From assembly GCA_022616055.1 (NCBI GenBank), contig JAKEFM010000283.1, positions 1 to 64,000 on the forward strand: a stretch of 64,000 nt of DNA, written 5' to 3'. The notes beneath the pieces were generated by a model. It was not told where the DNA came from. It did no database searches and saw only the letters and a list, made by a program, of their open reading frames with translations. A program made the translations under genes and the position numbers. Source of the stretch: Planctomycetota bacterium (lineage in GTDB: Bacteria; Planctomycetota; UBA1135; JAKEFM01). Shown here in pieces: positions 17,428 through 34,528 of the stretch. Each line of letters starts with the position of its first letter. Position 1 is the first letter of the stretch.

Positions 17428-19635
17428 CTAGGGGAGCGGCGGGGTCGCGAGGACCTGCAGCCCGTTCGACGAGGAGATGCCGAGGGCGTTCGGCGCCGCC
17501 GCGTCGATCCCGAAGTACTGGAAGTAGAGGTTCGCCCCCGCGGCGCCCGTGGCGGGGATCGGGAGGTCGAAGCGCCCGAACCCGTTCGCGTCGATCGACA
17601 TCAGCCCGAGCGAGACGAGCCCGCCCAGGTCGAGGTTCACGTTGATCCCGAGGACGTCCGTCGTCGGGATCGACAGCCCGGAGAGGAAGAGGAAGCCCAC
17701 CCCGGCCGGCTTCCCGTTCGACACGCAGAAGGCGAAGGCGGCGTTCCCCTCCGCCGCGGGCCCGTTGACTCCGAGGGCCGGGACGAGGCCCCCGGTCCCG
17801 GCGGTGCCGACTCCGTAGGGGGTGGCGTTCGTGCTCCCGGTCCCCGTGTAGGACTTCGACTCGGGGGCCCCCGCGAGGTCCGTCGAGAAGCCCGTGTTCC
17901 CGTGCTCGTCCGTCGAGGCGACGGAGTAGACGACGTTCCCGACGTAGGAGCCGGGGATCGCCCCGCGGAAGAGCTGGCCCCCCGAGTAGTGCATCGGGAC
18001 GTCGGCCATCGGGCAGCCGTCGACGGTCACCTCGATCACCGTCGTGTTCCGTCCCGCCTGGTACAGGGGGGAGTTGTCGTAGACTTGGGTGCGCACGACG
18101 GTGGGCGCGCTCCCGGCCCCGCGGTTCGGCGCCTGCTCGAGCCGCTTCGCCCGCGGGGGGATCGCCTCGACCGTGTTCAGGTTGTTGCGCATGAACACCT
18201 CGGCGCCCCCGCCGTCGACGGCCCAGGCCGCGTCGTAGTCCCCGTCGTTGTCCCAGTCCGCGATGTCGACGTCGAGGGTAGTCCCCGGGAACGCCGGGAG
18301 GACCGCGCCTCCCGCATTCTGCAGGACGAAGCTCCCCGTCAGGCCGGAGGGGACGAAGTTGTTGAAGTAGATCCGGTCCGGCGTGCCGAACCCCGTGAAC
18401 GCGGCCACCGCGATGTCGAGGTCACCGTCCCCGTCGAAGTCGCCGAAGTCGGGCTCGTTGTCGTCGCCGCTCGAGCCGGCCAGCGTGAGGAAGCCCGTGA
18501 GCTGGCCCGTCCCGGTGTTGTAGGCGAGGCGGTCGTTGAAGGCGCTGCCGTCCCCGGCGTAGTTGAGGAGGTAGGCGTCGAGGTCGCTGTCGTTGTCGAG
18601 GTCCGCGAGGTTCTGCTCGTAGTTCCCCGTGTTCCCGGAGGCGGACGTGTAGACGAAGGCGGTCATGTCGCGCCAGAGGAGGCTCCCGGTCTCCTGCAGC
18701 CGGTTGAAGTAGGCGCGCGGCTGGGAGTTCCTCGACCCTAGGAAGATGTCGAGGTCGAGGTCGTTGTCGAGGTCGGCGAACATGGCGGCGAGCTGGTGGG
18801 TCGCGATGTCGCAGTTGAGCCCCGTCGTGTTCGTCGTGCCGTTGAGCTGCGTCCCCTCGCACCAGAGGCCGGGGTTCGTGTTGAGGATGTTCGATCCGGA
18901 GAGCTGGAAGCCCGAGGGGTTGAACTCGGAGAAGAACCCCACCCCGTCGTTCAGGAAGATCCGCGTCGGGGCGCTCCCGTTGAAGTTCTCCCCGTACGTC
19001 GCGTGGAGGAGGTCCATGTCCCCGTCGTTGTCGACGTCCCCGAATCCGCACTCGCACGACCAGTCCTTGAACCCGCTCGAGGGGAAGAGTCCAACGAGGA
19101 GGGAGGCGGGGATCGAGGACTGGTAGGGGTGCCCGGGGCCGGGCCCCATCGCGAGCCCCACCCAGCGGGTGGAGGTCTGGTCCTGGAAGAATCCCGCGGT
19201 CCCTCCCTGGAGCCCACCCATGTTGACGACCCAGCGGTTGCTCTGCGCGCTCACGGTCGAGGTGTTCGAGATGTAGGCGTCGAGGTCGCCGTCGAGGTCG
19301 ATGTCGACGAGCTGGACGTCCCGGCTGTCGTCCGCGATCCCGGTCCAGCGCGTCCCGGTCTGGTCCTGGAAGGCGCCGAGGGTCCCCGCCTGGAGGTTCC
19401 CCATGTTGACCCAGACCCGGTCGACCTGGTTCCCCAGGTCTCCCCCGTCGGCGAGGACGCAGTCGAGGTCGCCGTCGTTGTCGATGTCGCCGAAGTGGAG
19501 GCGCTCCGTGTACCCGATGGAGGGCGCCGCCCCGGGGGTGTTCGTGAAGGGATTGACGGCCGTGAAGGTCGTCTGGGCGAATCCGGGAGCGGCGAGGAGG
19601 CCGCTCATGGCGAGGATGCGAAGGGACGTTCTCAT
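17428..19635 (-). CDS. Secreted FG-GAP/VCBS-repeat protein
   Basis: Signal MRTSLRILAMSGLLAAPGFAQ; many DxDxDGDxD motifs (GDIDNDGDLDC, VDIDLDGDLDAY, GDVDNDGDMDL); C-terminal domain shared with other genes in the window. Confidence 0.92.
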   Translation of the reverse strand: MRTSLRILAMSGLLAAPGFAQTTFTAVNPFTNTPGAAPSIGYTERLHFGDIDNDGDLDCVLADGGDLGNQVDRVWVNMGNLQAGTLGAFQDQTGTRWTGIADDSRDVQLVDIDLDGDLDAYISNTSTVSAQSNRWVVNMGGLQGGTAGFFQDQTSTRWVGLAMGPGPGHPYQSSIPASLLVGLFPSSGFKDWSCECGFGDVDNDGDMDLLHATYGENFNGSAPTRIFLNDGVGFFSEFNPSGFQLSGSNILNTNPGLWCEGTQLNGTTNTTGLNCDIATHQLAAMFADLDNDLDLDIFLGSRNSQPRAYFNRLQETGSLLWRDMTAFVYTSASGNTGNYEQNLADLDNDSDLDAYLLNYAGDGSAFNDRLAYNTGTGQLTGFLTLAGSSGDDNEPDFGDFDGDGDLDIAVAAFTGFGTPDRIYFNNFVPSGLTGSFVLQNAGGAVLPAFPGTTLDVDIADWDNDGDYDAAWAVDGGGAEVFMRNNLNTVEAIPPRAKRLEQAPNRGAGSAPTVVRTQVYDNSPLYQAGRNTTVIEVTVDGCPMADVPMHYSGGQLFRGAIPGSYVGNVVYSVASTDEHGNTGFSTDLAGAPESKSYTGTGSTNATPYGVGTAGTGGLVPALGVNGPAAEGNAAFAFCVSNGKPAGVGFLFLSGLSIPTTDVLGINVNLDLGGLVSLGLMSIDANGFGRFDLPIPATGAAGANLYFQYFGIDAAAPNALGISSSNGLQVLATPPLP

Positions 19636-19851
19636 CCGTGTGACTCCGTGGATCGCTGGGGGCCGGGGGCCGGGGTAGGCGCTCGGGGGGTGGGAACGGC
19701 GGCCCTCTACGGACGCGTCGGGGGGACCGTGAGTTCCCGCGGGGGCAGGTGACGGGAGAAGGGTACCGTCCCCCCCGGCGTTCGGGAAGGGGCCGGGGGA
19801 AATCCCGCGCCCCGGTTACCCGGCGCGTCGTACCTCGCGGGAGCGTGCGCC

Positions 19852-20358
19852 ATGAGGTACGACTTCAGCGGGATCGAGGACGTCCAGGACTTCGTCGCCG
19901 TCCCGAACGGGACCTACCTCTGCCGGGTCGCGGAGGTCCGGGAGCGCCGGTCGCGGGATGGCTCCGAGCGGTGGTCCCTGCGGTGGGTCGTCGAGGACGG
20001 CCCCTACGCGGGTCGGACCGCCGCGTGGGACAACCTGACCTGGAGCGACCGGGGGATCCGGAGGGTGAAGTTCGTCCTCGGGAAGCTCGGCCAGCCGGTC
20101 GGAGGGGTGGTGGAGGTGGAGCCCCAGTCCCTCGTCGGCCGGCTCGCCCGGGTGAGCGTCTTCTCCGAGGAGTTCGTGAACCCGGCTACGGGGGTGCGTC
20201 AGGTCCGCTCGCGCGTGCCTTTCGCTGGGTACGAGGGAGCGCCGGAGCCCCCGGCACCTCCGGAGGGGCTCCCCTCCGGAGGCGACGGGGCCCGGCCCGG
20301 CGGCGAGCCGGAGGGGGAGGACGGCGAGGAAGAAGCGGAGGTCGAGGCGCCCTTCTAG
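19852..20358 (+). CDS. DUF669-like protein (phage ssDNA-binding-like family)
   Basis: PNGTYLCRVAEVRERR...WSLRWVVEDGPYAGRTAAWDNLTWSDRGIRRVKFVLGKLG with an acidic C-terminal tail (GEDGEEEAEVEAPF). Confidence 0.6.
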   Translation: MRYDFSGIEDVQDFVAVPNGTYLCRVAEVRERRSRDGSERWSLRWVVEDGPYAGRTAAWDNLTWSDRGIRRVKFVLGKLGQPVGGVVEVEPQSLVGRLARVSVFSEEFVNPATGVRQVRSRVPFAGYEGAPEPPAPPEGLPSGGDGARPGGEPEGEDGEEEAEVEAPF

Positions 20359-20452
20359 GTCGACGGCGCGTTGACCCGGTTCCCTCCTCCGCTACCCTCC
20401 CCCTCGCCGCCCTCCTCCCCGGCTCCGGGTAGGCCGGAAGCGGAAGGGACCG

Positions 20453-20860
20453 ATGGACGATCGCAACATGCTCGCCGTCGCCGAACAGGCCGCCGCGGTG
20501 GCCTACGCCCCCTACTCGGGGGCGAAAGTGGGGGCGACCCTCCTCGCCGCCGACGGGCGCTTCTTCACCGGGTGCAACGTCGAGAACGCCTCCTTCGGGC
20601 TGACGATCTGCGCCGAGCGATCGGCCGTCTTCAAGGCGGTGAGCGACGGGGCGAGGCGCTTCCGCCGGATGGCGGTCTACGTCTACGCGGAGCGCCTCTT
20701 CCCTCCCTGCGGGGCGTGCCGGCAGGTGCTCCACGAGTTCGCGCCCGACCTCTCCCTCATCGCCTCCTGCGCGGGGGGCGAGACCCGCGAGTGGAAGCTC
20801 GCCGACCTCCTCCCCCACGCGTTCTCCGGCGCGGGGCTCGACTCGCTCCGGAGGAAGTGA
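20453..20860 (+). CDS. cdd: Cytidine deaminase
   Basis: AYAPYSGAKVGATLL, GCNVENASFGLTICAERSAVFKAV, PPCGACRQVLHEF. Confidence 0.97.
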   Translation: MDDRNMLAVAEQAAAVAYAPYSGAKVGATLLAADGRFFTGCNVENASFGLTICAERSAVFKAVSDGARRFRRMAVYVYAERLFPPCGACRQVLHEFAPDLSLIASCAGGETREWKLADLLPHAFSGAGLDSLRRK

Positions 20861-20875
20861 GGGGGTCCGCCGGGA

Positions 20876-27835
<6,960 letters not shown>

Positions 27836-27839
<4 letters not shown>

Positions 27840-28555
27840 AGGTCCGGCGCCTCCACCGGTGGGATCTCTCCCCCCGCGCGGCGATCCGGCTCCAGGAGCG
27901 GCTCCGCGAGCGCCTCGTCCTGCGCGGCGGTCCTCGCTCCCCGCGCTGGATCGCCGCGGCGGACGCCTCGTTCGACGACCGGTTCGTCTATGGAGTGGCG
28001 GTCCTCTGGGATGCGACGCGGGGAGAGATCGTCGAGGTCCGCACCGCCCGTCGTCCCCTCACCTTTCCCTACGTCCCGGGTCTCCTCTCCTTCCGCGAGG
28101 CGCCGACCCTGCTCGACGCGCTCCGGCCGCTCTCCCGGAAGCCCGACCTCGTCCTCGCGGACGGCCAGGGGATCGCGCATCCGCGCGGCTTCGGCGTCGC
28201 GTGCCACCTCGGTCTCCTCCTCGATCTCCCGACGATCGGCGTGGCGAAGTCCCTCCTCGTCGGCGAGCACGGCGCGCTCTCGCGACGCGCGGGCGCGGCC
28301 GTCCCCCTGCGCTTCAGGGGAAGGCAGGTCGGGTGGGCGTTCCGAAGCCGGGACGGAGTGAAACCTCTCTTCGTCTCGCCCGGGCACCGCGTCGGCTTGG
28401 CGGCGGCGCTTCGCCTCGCTCGCGGGATCCGCCGCCGATTCCGGCTTCCCGACCCGATCCGCGCCGCCGACTCCGCATCCCGCGCGTTCCGTCGCGGAAA
28501 CGTCGCTCGGACGATAACCTATGCGCTATCCGTCTCCGGGGAAGCCTCCGCATGA
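27836..28555 (+). CDS. nfi: Endonuclease V
   Basis: GTGA overlap start; [64 protein letters not shown]. Confidence 0.93.
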
Positions 28556-30303
28556 CCAACCGCGCGCTCACGGCCTGGGTCGAAGACGTCGCCCGCCACA
28601 CCCGCCCCGACTCCGTCGTCTGGTGCGACGGCTCGGAGGTGGAAAACCGCCGCCTGATCGACGGGATGCTCGCGGACGGGACGCTGCTTCGATTGAACGA
28701 GGCGAAGCACCCGAACTCCTTCCTCCACCGCAGCCACCCGAGCGACGTCGCCCGGACGGAGCACCTCACCTTCATCTGCTCCGACGCGAAGGAGGAGGCG
28801 GGACCGAACAACAACTGGATGTCCCCGGCCGACGCGCGCGCGAAGGTCTGGCCCCTCTTCGGCGGGGCGATGAAGGGCCGGACGATGTACGTCGTCCCCT
28901 ACGTGATGGGGCCGCTCGGCTCGCCGCACTCGAAGGTCGGGATCGAGATCACGGACTCGCCGTACGTCGCGATTTCGATGCGGATCATGACGCGCATGGG
29001 GAAGGCGGCCCTCGACCAGCTCGGGGACTCGGCCGACTACGTGAAGGGGCTCCACTCCCTCGGCGACCTCTCCCCGGAGCGCCGCTACATCCTCCACTTC
29101 CCCAAGGCTCGCGAGATCTGGAGCGTCGGGTCGGGCTACGGCGGGAACGCCCTCCTCGGGAAGAAGTGCTTCGCGCTGCGGATCGCGAGCGTGCAGGGGC
29201 GGGACGAGGCGTGGATGGCCGAGCACATGCTCATCGTCGGGGTCGAGTCCCCCGAGGGGGAGACGACCTACGTCGCGGCGGCCTTCCCGAGCGCGTGCGG
29301 CAAGACGAACCTTGCGATGCTCGTCCCCCCTCCGACCCAGAAGGGATGGAAGGTCTGGACCGTCGGCGACGACATCGCGTGGATGCGCCCCGGCCCGGAC
29401 GGGCGACTCCGCGCCGTGAACCCCGAGGCGGGGTTCTTCGGCGTCGCGCCGGGGACGAGCGCGAAGACCAATCCGAACGCGCTCGCCGCCCTCTCGCGGA
29501 ACTCGATCTTCACGAACGTGGCGCTGACCGGGGACGGCTCCCCCTGGTGGGAGGGGCTCGACGGCGCCGTGCCGGAGCGCCTGACCGACTGGAGGGGGAA
29601 GCCCTGGACGCGGGGCTCGGGCGAGAAGGCGGCGCACCCGAACTCGAGGTTCACGGCGCCCGCCGCCCAGTGCCCCTCGATCTCGCCCAAGTGGGAGGAC
29701 CCGGAGGGGGTGCCGATCTCGGCGATCCTCTTCGGAGGACGGCGCGCGACGACGTTCCCCCTGGTCTTCCAGTCGTTCGACTGGAACCACGGCGTCTTCG
29801 TCGGGGCCGGCACCGGCTCCGAGACGACGGCGGCGCAGAGCGGCGCGGTCGGCGTCGTCCGCCGCGATCCGATGGCCATGCTCCCCTTCTGCGGCTACGA
29901 CATGGCCGACTACTTCGGCCACTGGCTCGCGATGGGGAAGCGGATCGCGAACCCGCCGAGGATCTTCCACGTGAACTGGTTCCGGACCGGCTCCGACGGG
30001 AGGTTCCTCTGGCCCGGGTTCGGGGACAACCTCCGGGTCCTGCGCTGGGTGGTCGAGCGCTGCCGCGGGAAGGGGGAGGCCGTCCGGACGCCGATCGGGT
30101 GGGTCCCGGGCGAGGGGGGGATCGACCTCGGGGGTCTCTCGATGCCGGCCGGGGCGATGCGGGGATTGCTGCGCGTCGACCGCGAGGAGTGGAAGCCCGA
30201 GATCGCCGACATCCGCGCCTTCTTCGCGAAGTTCGGTGCGCGGCTCCCGGCCGAGATGCGCTCGCAGGTCGACGCCCTCGAGCGCCGGTTCGAGGGTCAG
30301 TAG
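28552..30303 (+). CDS. pckG: Phosphoenolpyruvate carboxykinase (GTP)
   Basis: ATGA overlap start; [41 protein letters not shown]. Confidence 0.97.
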   Translation: MTNRALTAWVEDVARHTRPDSVVWCDGSEVENRRLIDGMLADGTLLRLNEAKHPNSFLHRSHPSDVARTEHLTFICSDAKEEAGPNNNWMSPADARAKVWPLFGGAMKGRTMYVVPYVMGPLGSPHSKVGIEITDSPYVAISMRIMTRMGKAALDQLGDSADYVKGLHSLGDLSPERRYILHFPKAREIWSVGSGYGGNALLGKKCFALRIASVQGRDEAWMAEHMLIVGVESPEGETTYVAAAFPSACGKTNLAMLVPPPTQKGWKVWTVGDDIAWMRPGPDGRLRAVNPEAGFFGVAPGTSAKTNPNALAALSRNSIFTNVALTGDGSPWWEGLDGAVPERLTDWRGKPWTRGSGEKAAHPNSRFTAPAAQCPSISPKWEDPEGVPISAILFGGRRATTFPLVFQSFDWNHGVFVGAGTGSETTAAQSGAVGVVRRDPMAMLPFCGYDMADYFGHWLAMGKRIANPPRIFHVNWFRTGSDGRFLWPGFGDNLRVLRWVVERCRGKGEAVRTPIGWVPGEGGIDLGGLSMPAGAMRGLLRVDREEWKPEIADIRAFFAKFGARLPAEMRSQVDALERRFEGQ

Positions 30304-32144
30304 CCGAGCCGCAGCCGCAGGCCGTTCGTCAGCGTGAGGGGGAGCGGGGGGGCTCCCGGCAGCGGCGGCCCGTTCGGATCGAGGACGAGGGACTGGAAGA
30401 CGAGGTCCGCGCCGGCGAAGGCATAGGCGCCCGGGACCGGGATCGGGAGGGTGAGGACGCCGGAGGCGTTCGAGAGGCCGGAGGCGAAGAGCCCGATCGT
30501 CAGCAGGTCGAGGTGGACCGTGCACCCGTTCGGAAGCGGGAGTGGGCCCAGGAGGGAGGGGAGGCTGGCGAAGACCGCCACCGGGACCGCCGGGGGAGCG
30601 CCCGTGAGGAAGAGGCCGAAGCCGGCGTTCCCGAGGAGGGGGAGGCCGGAGGCGGAGAGGGCGGGGGCGATCCCGAGGGAGTTCTGGCAGCCGGTCCCGA
30701 CGGGGACCGCCGAGGCGGCGCCCGAGGACTGGACGACCGTGATCCGCTGGTCGGCGGCGACGCTCGTCAGGGTGTCCGCCGTCCCGTCGAGCCAGTGGAC
30801 GATCACCTCGTCGACGAGGGTCGAGGAGCCGAGGCCGAAGTGGGCCGGGAGGAGGTTCTGGCTGAAGGCACCGGCCGAGGCGTTCGCGAGGCGGGTGCGG
30901 TGCTGCGTCCCGACGACGATCTCGACGGTGGCGCCAATCCCGGATCTATTGTCGATCGTCCCCACCGGGACGACCTGGAGCCAGTGGTTGGAGTTCCCCG
31001 AGTTCTGGTAGAGGCGGTCGCGGAAGCCGCTCGTCGCGTGGATGTCGAGGTCGCCGTCGTTGTCGTAGTCGACGAAGGCGCAGTCGAAGCCGGGGCTGAC
31101 GCCGAGGCTCGCCCCGGCCGCGCCCGGGACCTCGAGGAAGGAGAGCCCGCCGAGGTTCCGGTAGAGGCGGTTCACGCCGGCGAAGTCCTGGACGTAGATG
31201 TCGAGCCAGCCGTCGTTGTCGTAGTCCCCGACGTCGCAGCCGTGCCCGTTCGTCGGCGGCCCGAAGACGCCCGCGGCGAGGGCGATGTCGGTCATCGGGA
31301 GGACGCCGTCGTTGCGGTAGAGGTGGTTCGGCTCCATCTGCGCCCCGGCCACGAAGAGGTCGAGGTCCCCGTCCTCGTCGAAGTCGGCGAAGTCGCAGCC
31401 GTAGGTGTTCGGCTGGTAGTCCACCCCGGCCGGGGCCGCGATCTCCGTGTAGAGGAGGGCGCCGGTGCCGATCTGGTTGTTCCGGTAGAGGCGGTTGATC
31501 GTCGCCGGTCCGCAGTTCGAGACGAAGCAGTCGAAGTCCCCGTCGAGGTCGAAGTCCCCCCAGGTGACGCCGTAGCCGTGGGACTGGGGGTCGCCGAGGC
31601 CGGTCGCCGCCGTGAGGTCGGTGAAGGTCCCGTCCCCGTCATTCGAGAAGAACCGGAACGGGTCGAGCTCCTTCGTCACGTAGAGGTCGAGGTCGCCGTC
31701 GCGCTCGTGGTCGACCCAGATCACCCCCTGCGCGAAGGTGTTGTCGGCCGAGCCCGAGGCGGCGGCCACGTCGACGAACGCCGCGGGGAAGTTGTTCTTG
31801 AAGAGGTTGTTCCCGGCGAAGTTCCCGAGGTAGAGGTCGGGCTTTCCGTCGCGGTCGAAGTCCCCCCAGGCCGCGGACCACCCGCTCGAGGCGTGGGAGA
31901 CCGCCATCGAGACCGTCACGTTCGCGAAGGCGGTCCCGTCGTTGCGGAGGAGCCGGCTCGTCGAGCCCTGGTTCTGGAGGTAGACGTCGAAGTCGCCGTC
32001 CCCGTCGTAGTCGGCCCAGGCGAGGCCGCGGGTCGAGTCGTTGGTGCTCGGCCAGCCGAGCGAGGGGGCGACGTCGGTGAACGTCTGTCCGGTCGCTCCC
32101 TGGGCGAGGAGGAGGAGGGCGGCGGTGGGGAGAGGGGTCTTCAT
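30297..32144 (-). CDS. Secreted FG-GAP/VCBS-repeat protein with ASPIC/UnbV domain
   Basis: Signal [31 protein letters not shown] repeats; ASPIC-like [41 protein letters not shown]; overlaps pckG by 7 bp tail-to-tail. Confidence 0.92.
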   Translation of the reverse strand: MKTPLPTAALLLLAQGATGQTFTDVAPSLGWPSTNDSTRGLAWADYDGDGDFDVYLQNQGSTSRLLRNDGTAFANVTVSMAVSHASSGWSAAWGDFDRDGKPDLYLGNFAGNNLFKNNFPAAFVDVAAASGSADNTFAQGVIWVDHERDGDLDLYVTKELDPFRFFSNDGDGTFTDLTAATGLGDPQSHGYGVTWGDFDLDGDFDCFVSNCGPATINRLYRNNQIGTGALLYTEIAAPAGVDYQPNTYGCDFADFDEDGDLDLFVAGAQMEPNHLYRNDGVLPMTDIALAAGVFGPPTNGHGCDVGDYDNDGWLDIYVQDFAGVNRLYRNLGGLSFLEVPGAAGASLGVSPGFDCAFVDYDNDGDLDIHATSGFRDRLYQNSGNSNHWLQVVPVGTIDNRSGIGATVEIVVGTQHRTRLANASAGAFSQNLLPAHFGLGSSTLVDEVIVHWLDGTADTLTSVAADQRITVVQSSGAASAVPVGTGCQNSLGIAPALSASGLPLLGNAGFGLFLTGAPPAVPVAVFASLPSLLGPLPLPNGCTVHLDLLTIGLFASGLSNASGVLTLPIPVPGAYAFAGADLVFQSLVLDPNGPPLPGAPPLPLTLTNGLRLRLGY

Positions 32145-32333
32145 CGGAGTCTCCGGCCGGAGTCGGGGACCCAGCGTCCGGGAAGGAAAGGATGAGGCCG
32201 GCGCGCGCGCTCCGCCAGCGGGTGTCACCCAGGGAGTAGAGGGGGATAGATTGTCGCGGCGCTCGCCTCCCGGGATTCCGGGAGGAGCGCCTCGCATCCG
32301 GCGACCCCGCGCCGCCGGAAGGAGACCGTTGCC

Positions 32334-33698
32334 ATGGATCGCCCTCGAACCGCGCGCGCGCTCGTCGCCCTGCTGCTCCTCGCGGGAACCCTCCGAGCGC
32401 AGCTCCCGGACGGCTGGTACGCCGTCGCCTCCTTCACTCCCAACAACCCGGCCACCGCGCCTGGGACCGGAGGCGTCTTCTTCGTCCACCCTCGGACGCC
32501 GGGAGTGGTCGTCCCGGTCACCGGCCTGCCGCCCGACGTCGCGACTCCGGCGCCGTTCGTCGGGGCCGACGCGATCCTCCGGCTCCCCGGCGGGGACCTC
32601 GTGGTCAACGGATACGGCGCCTTCGGCGCGCCCGTTCACCTCTACGTCCTCACGCTCGCCGGCAGCGCCGTGACGGGGACGCAGACCTTCGATCTGGGCC
32701 TCTACATCTCCGGGCTGGGGAACCCCCAGAACGCCCTGCTCCCCAACGGGGACATCCTCGTCGCCGTGGACGGCGTCGGAGTTTCCCCTGAGCCGCTCGC
32801 CGGGCAGATCCTCGGGCGCGTCTCTCCGGCGTCGGGGACGATCGTCGCCGTCCCCGTCGCCCCGCCGCCGGCCGGCGCGATCAACGCCCTCGCCGTGGAT
32901 CCTTCGGGCGCGACGGCGTTCCTCGGGATGGTCTCCTCTCCCGACTCCTCCGCCGTCTACAGCGTGCCGGTCGCCGGCGGGGCTCCCGCGCTCGTCGCGA
33001 CCCTTCCCTCCGCCGTGTCGGGCCTCGATTTCCGCTCGGGGAGCCTCCTCCTCGCCGCCTGCAATATCGTCGCCCCGTTCCTCTTCGAGATCGACCTCGC
33101 ACCGAACCCCGCGACGGTGACCCCCGTGACGACGACGACCGGCGCGATCCAGGCGATCGACGTCGAGACGGCGACGGGGAACCACGCGATCGCGGCGGCC
33201 CGGACCGGCACGCCGGCGAACGCCGTCCACTGGATGACTCCTGCGGGCGCGGCGACCTTCCTCACCACGGGCCCGCCGGGAGGGTGGGGGATCGCGGGGG
33301 GGATCGCGATCGACCCGAATCCCGAGGAGTACGGGACGGCGACGCCCGGCACCTTCTCCTACTCTTGGACGCTCGCCCCCAATCCAGGCGGACTGCCGAC
33401 GGTCGGGAACGCCGCCTTCGGCCTGACCGTGGGCGCCACCGGTCCTTCGGCGGCGGGCCTGTACGCGGCGAGCCTCGGGTCGGCGAGCCTCTCCAACTTC
33501 GGGGGCTTCGGGTTCACCCTCCTCCTCGATCCGGCCCAGGTCCTCTTCCTCCTCCCCCACGCCGGAGCGATCCCCCTCCCGATCCCGAACGACCCGGCGC
33601 TCGCGGGGGCGCGCGTCTTCTTCCAGAGCTTCCACGCCGACGCCGGGGCTCCCCTCGGGGTCGCGGCGACCCGGGGGCTCGAGGCGAGCGTGCTCTAG
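32334..33698 (+). CDS. Secreted beta-propeller-like protein of unknown function
   Basis: Signal MDRPRTARALVALLLLAGTLRAQ; repeating strand-like segments; C-terminal domain IPLPIPNDPALAGARVFFQSFHADAGAPLGVAATRGLEASVL. Confidence 0.8.
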   Translation: MDRPRTARALVALLLLAGTLRAQLPDGWYAVASFTPNNPATAPGTGGVFFVHPRTPGVVVPVTGLPPDVATPAPFVGADAILRLPGGDLVVNGYGAFGAPVHLYVLTLAGSAVTGTQTFDLGLYISGLGNPQNALLPNGDILVAVDGVGVSPEPLAGQILGRVSPASGTIVAVPVAPPPAGAINALAVDPSGATAFLGMVSSPDSSAVYSVPVAGGAPALVATLPSAVSGLDFRSGSLLLAACNIVAPFLFEIDLAPNPATVTPVTTTTGAIQAIDVETATGNHAIAAARTGTPANAVHWMTPAGAATFLTTGPPGGWGIAGGIAIDPNPEEYGTATPGTFSYSWTLAPNPGGLPTVGNAAFGLTVGATGPSAAGLYAASLGSASLSNFGGFGFTLLLDPAQVLFLLPHAGAIPLPIPNDPALAGARVFFQSFHADAGAPLGVAATRGLEASVL

Positions 33699-34528
33699 AC
33701 GGCGCTCGCGGGGCGCGCCTTCGCCTCGTGCCAGAGCGCCTCGATCTCGGCGGCGCTCGCCTCGGCGAAGGGCCTCCCGAGCCGATTCTCGACGAAGCGA
33801 AACCGCTCCCCGAACCGCTCGACCGCGTGGCGGAGCGCGATCTCGGGGTTCACTCCCGTCTTGCGCCCGCAGACGGCCACGGCGAGGAGGAGGTCCCCCA
33901 TCTCCGCCTCGATCCGCTCGCGGTCGCCGCTCGCGAGCGCGGCGCGCAGCTCCTCCCGCTCCTCGTCCACCTTCGCGGCGGCGTCCTCGAGCTTCTCCCA
34001 GTCGAACCCGACCCGCGCGGCCTTCTCGACGACCCGGAAGGCGCGCAGGAGCGCCGGCAGCGCGCGCGGCACCCCCGCGATCGCCGAGCGGTCCTCCCCC
34101 TCCTTCTTCTCCTCCCCCTTGATCGTCTCCCAGTTCCGCAGGACCTCGCCGACGCCGGAGACCTTCGTCTCGCCGAAGACGTGAGGGTGGCGGCGGACGA
34201 GCTTCTCCGCGACCCCCGCGGCGCTGTCGGCGAGGGTGAACCGTCCCCCCTCCTCCGCGATCCAGGCGAGGGAGACGAGCACCATCAGGAGGTCGCCGAC
34301 CTCCTCGCAGACCTCCTCGGGGCGCGCGGCGGCGATCGAGTCGGCGACCTCGTAGGCCTCCTCGATGACGAAGGGGGCCATCGACTCGATCGTCTGGCTC
34401 CGGTCCCAGGGGCAACCCGAGGGCGAGCGGAGGCGCTCGACGACCTCGAGGAGCCGGCGCAGGCCGGCGAGCTTGTCGCGGAGGCTCGGGGGGGTCGGGC
34501 CGCTCGGGGCGGCCGCCCCTTCCGTCAC
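33695..34528 (-). CDS. mazG: MazG family nucleotide pyrophosphohydrolase
   Basis: GTGA overlap start; RSPSGCPWDRSQTIESMAPFVIEEAYEVADSI...EEVCEEVGDLLMVLVSLAWIAEE; second MazG unit LRAALASGDRERIEAEMGDLLLAV. Confidence 0.95.
   Translation of the reverse strand: MTEGAAAPSGPTPPSLRDKLAGLRRLLEVVERLRSPSGCPWDRSQTIESMAPFVIEEAYEVADSIAAARPEEVCEEVGDLLMVLVSLAWIAEEGGRFTLADSAAGVAEKLVRRHPHVFGETKVSGVGEVLRNWETIKGEEKKEGEDRSAIAGVPRALPALLRAFRVVEKAARVGFDWEKLEDAAAKVDEEREELRAALASGDRERIEAEMGDLLLAVAVCGRKTGVNPEIALRHAVERFGERFRFVENRLGRPFAEASAAEIEALWHEAKARPASAV

Noticed and set aside
28521-32195. 1224-aa plus-strand ORF spanning pckG and the FG-GAP gene
   Set aside because: Out-of-frame reading of two well-supported genes; no domain recognised.
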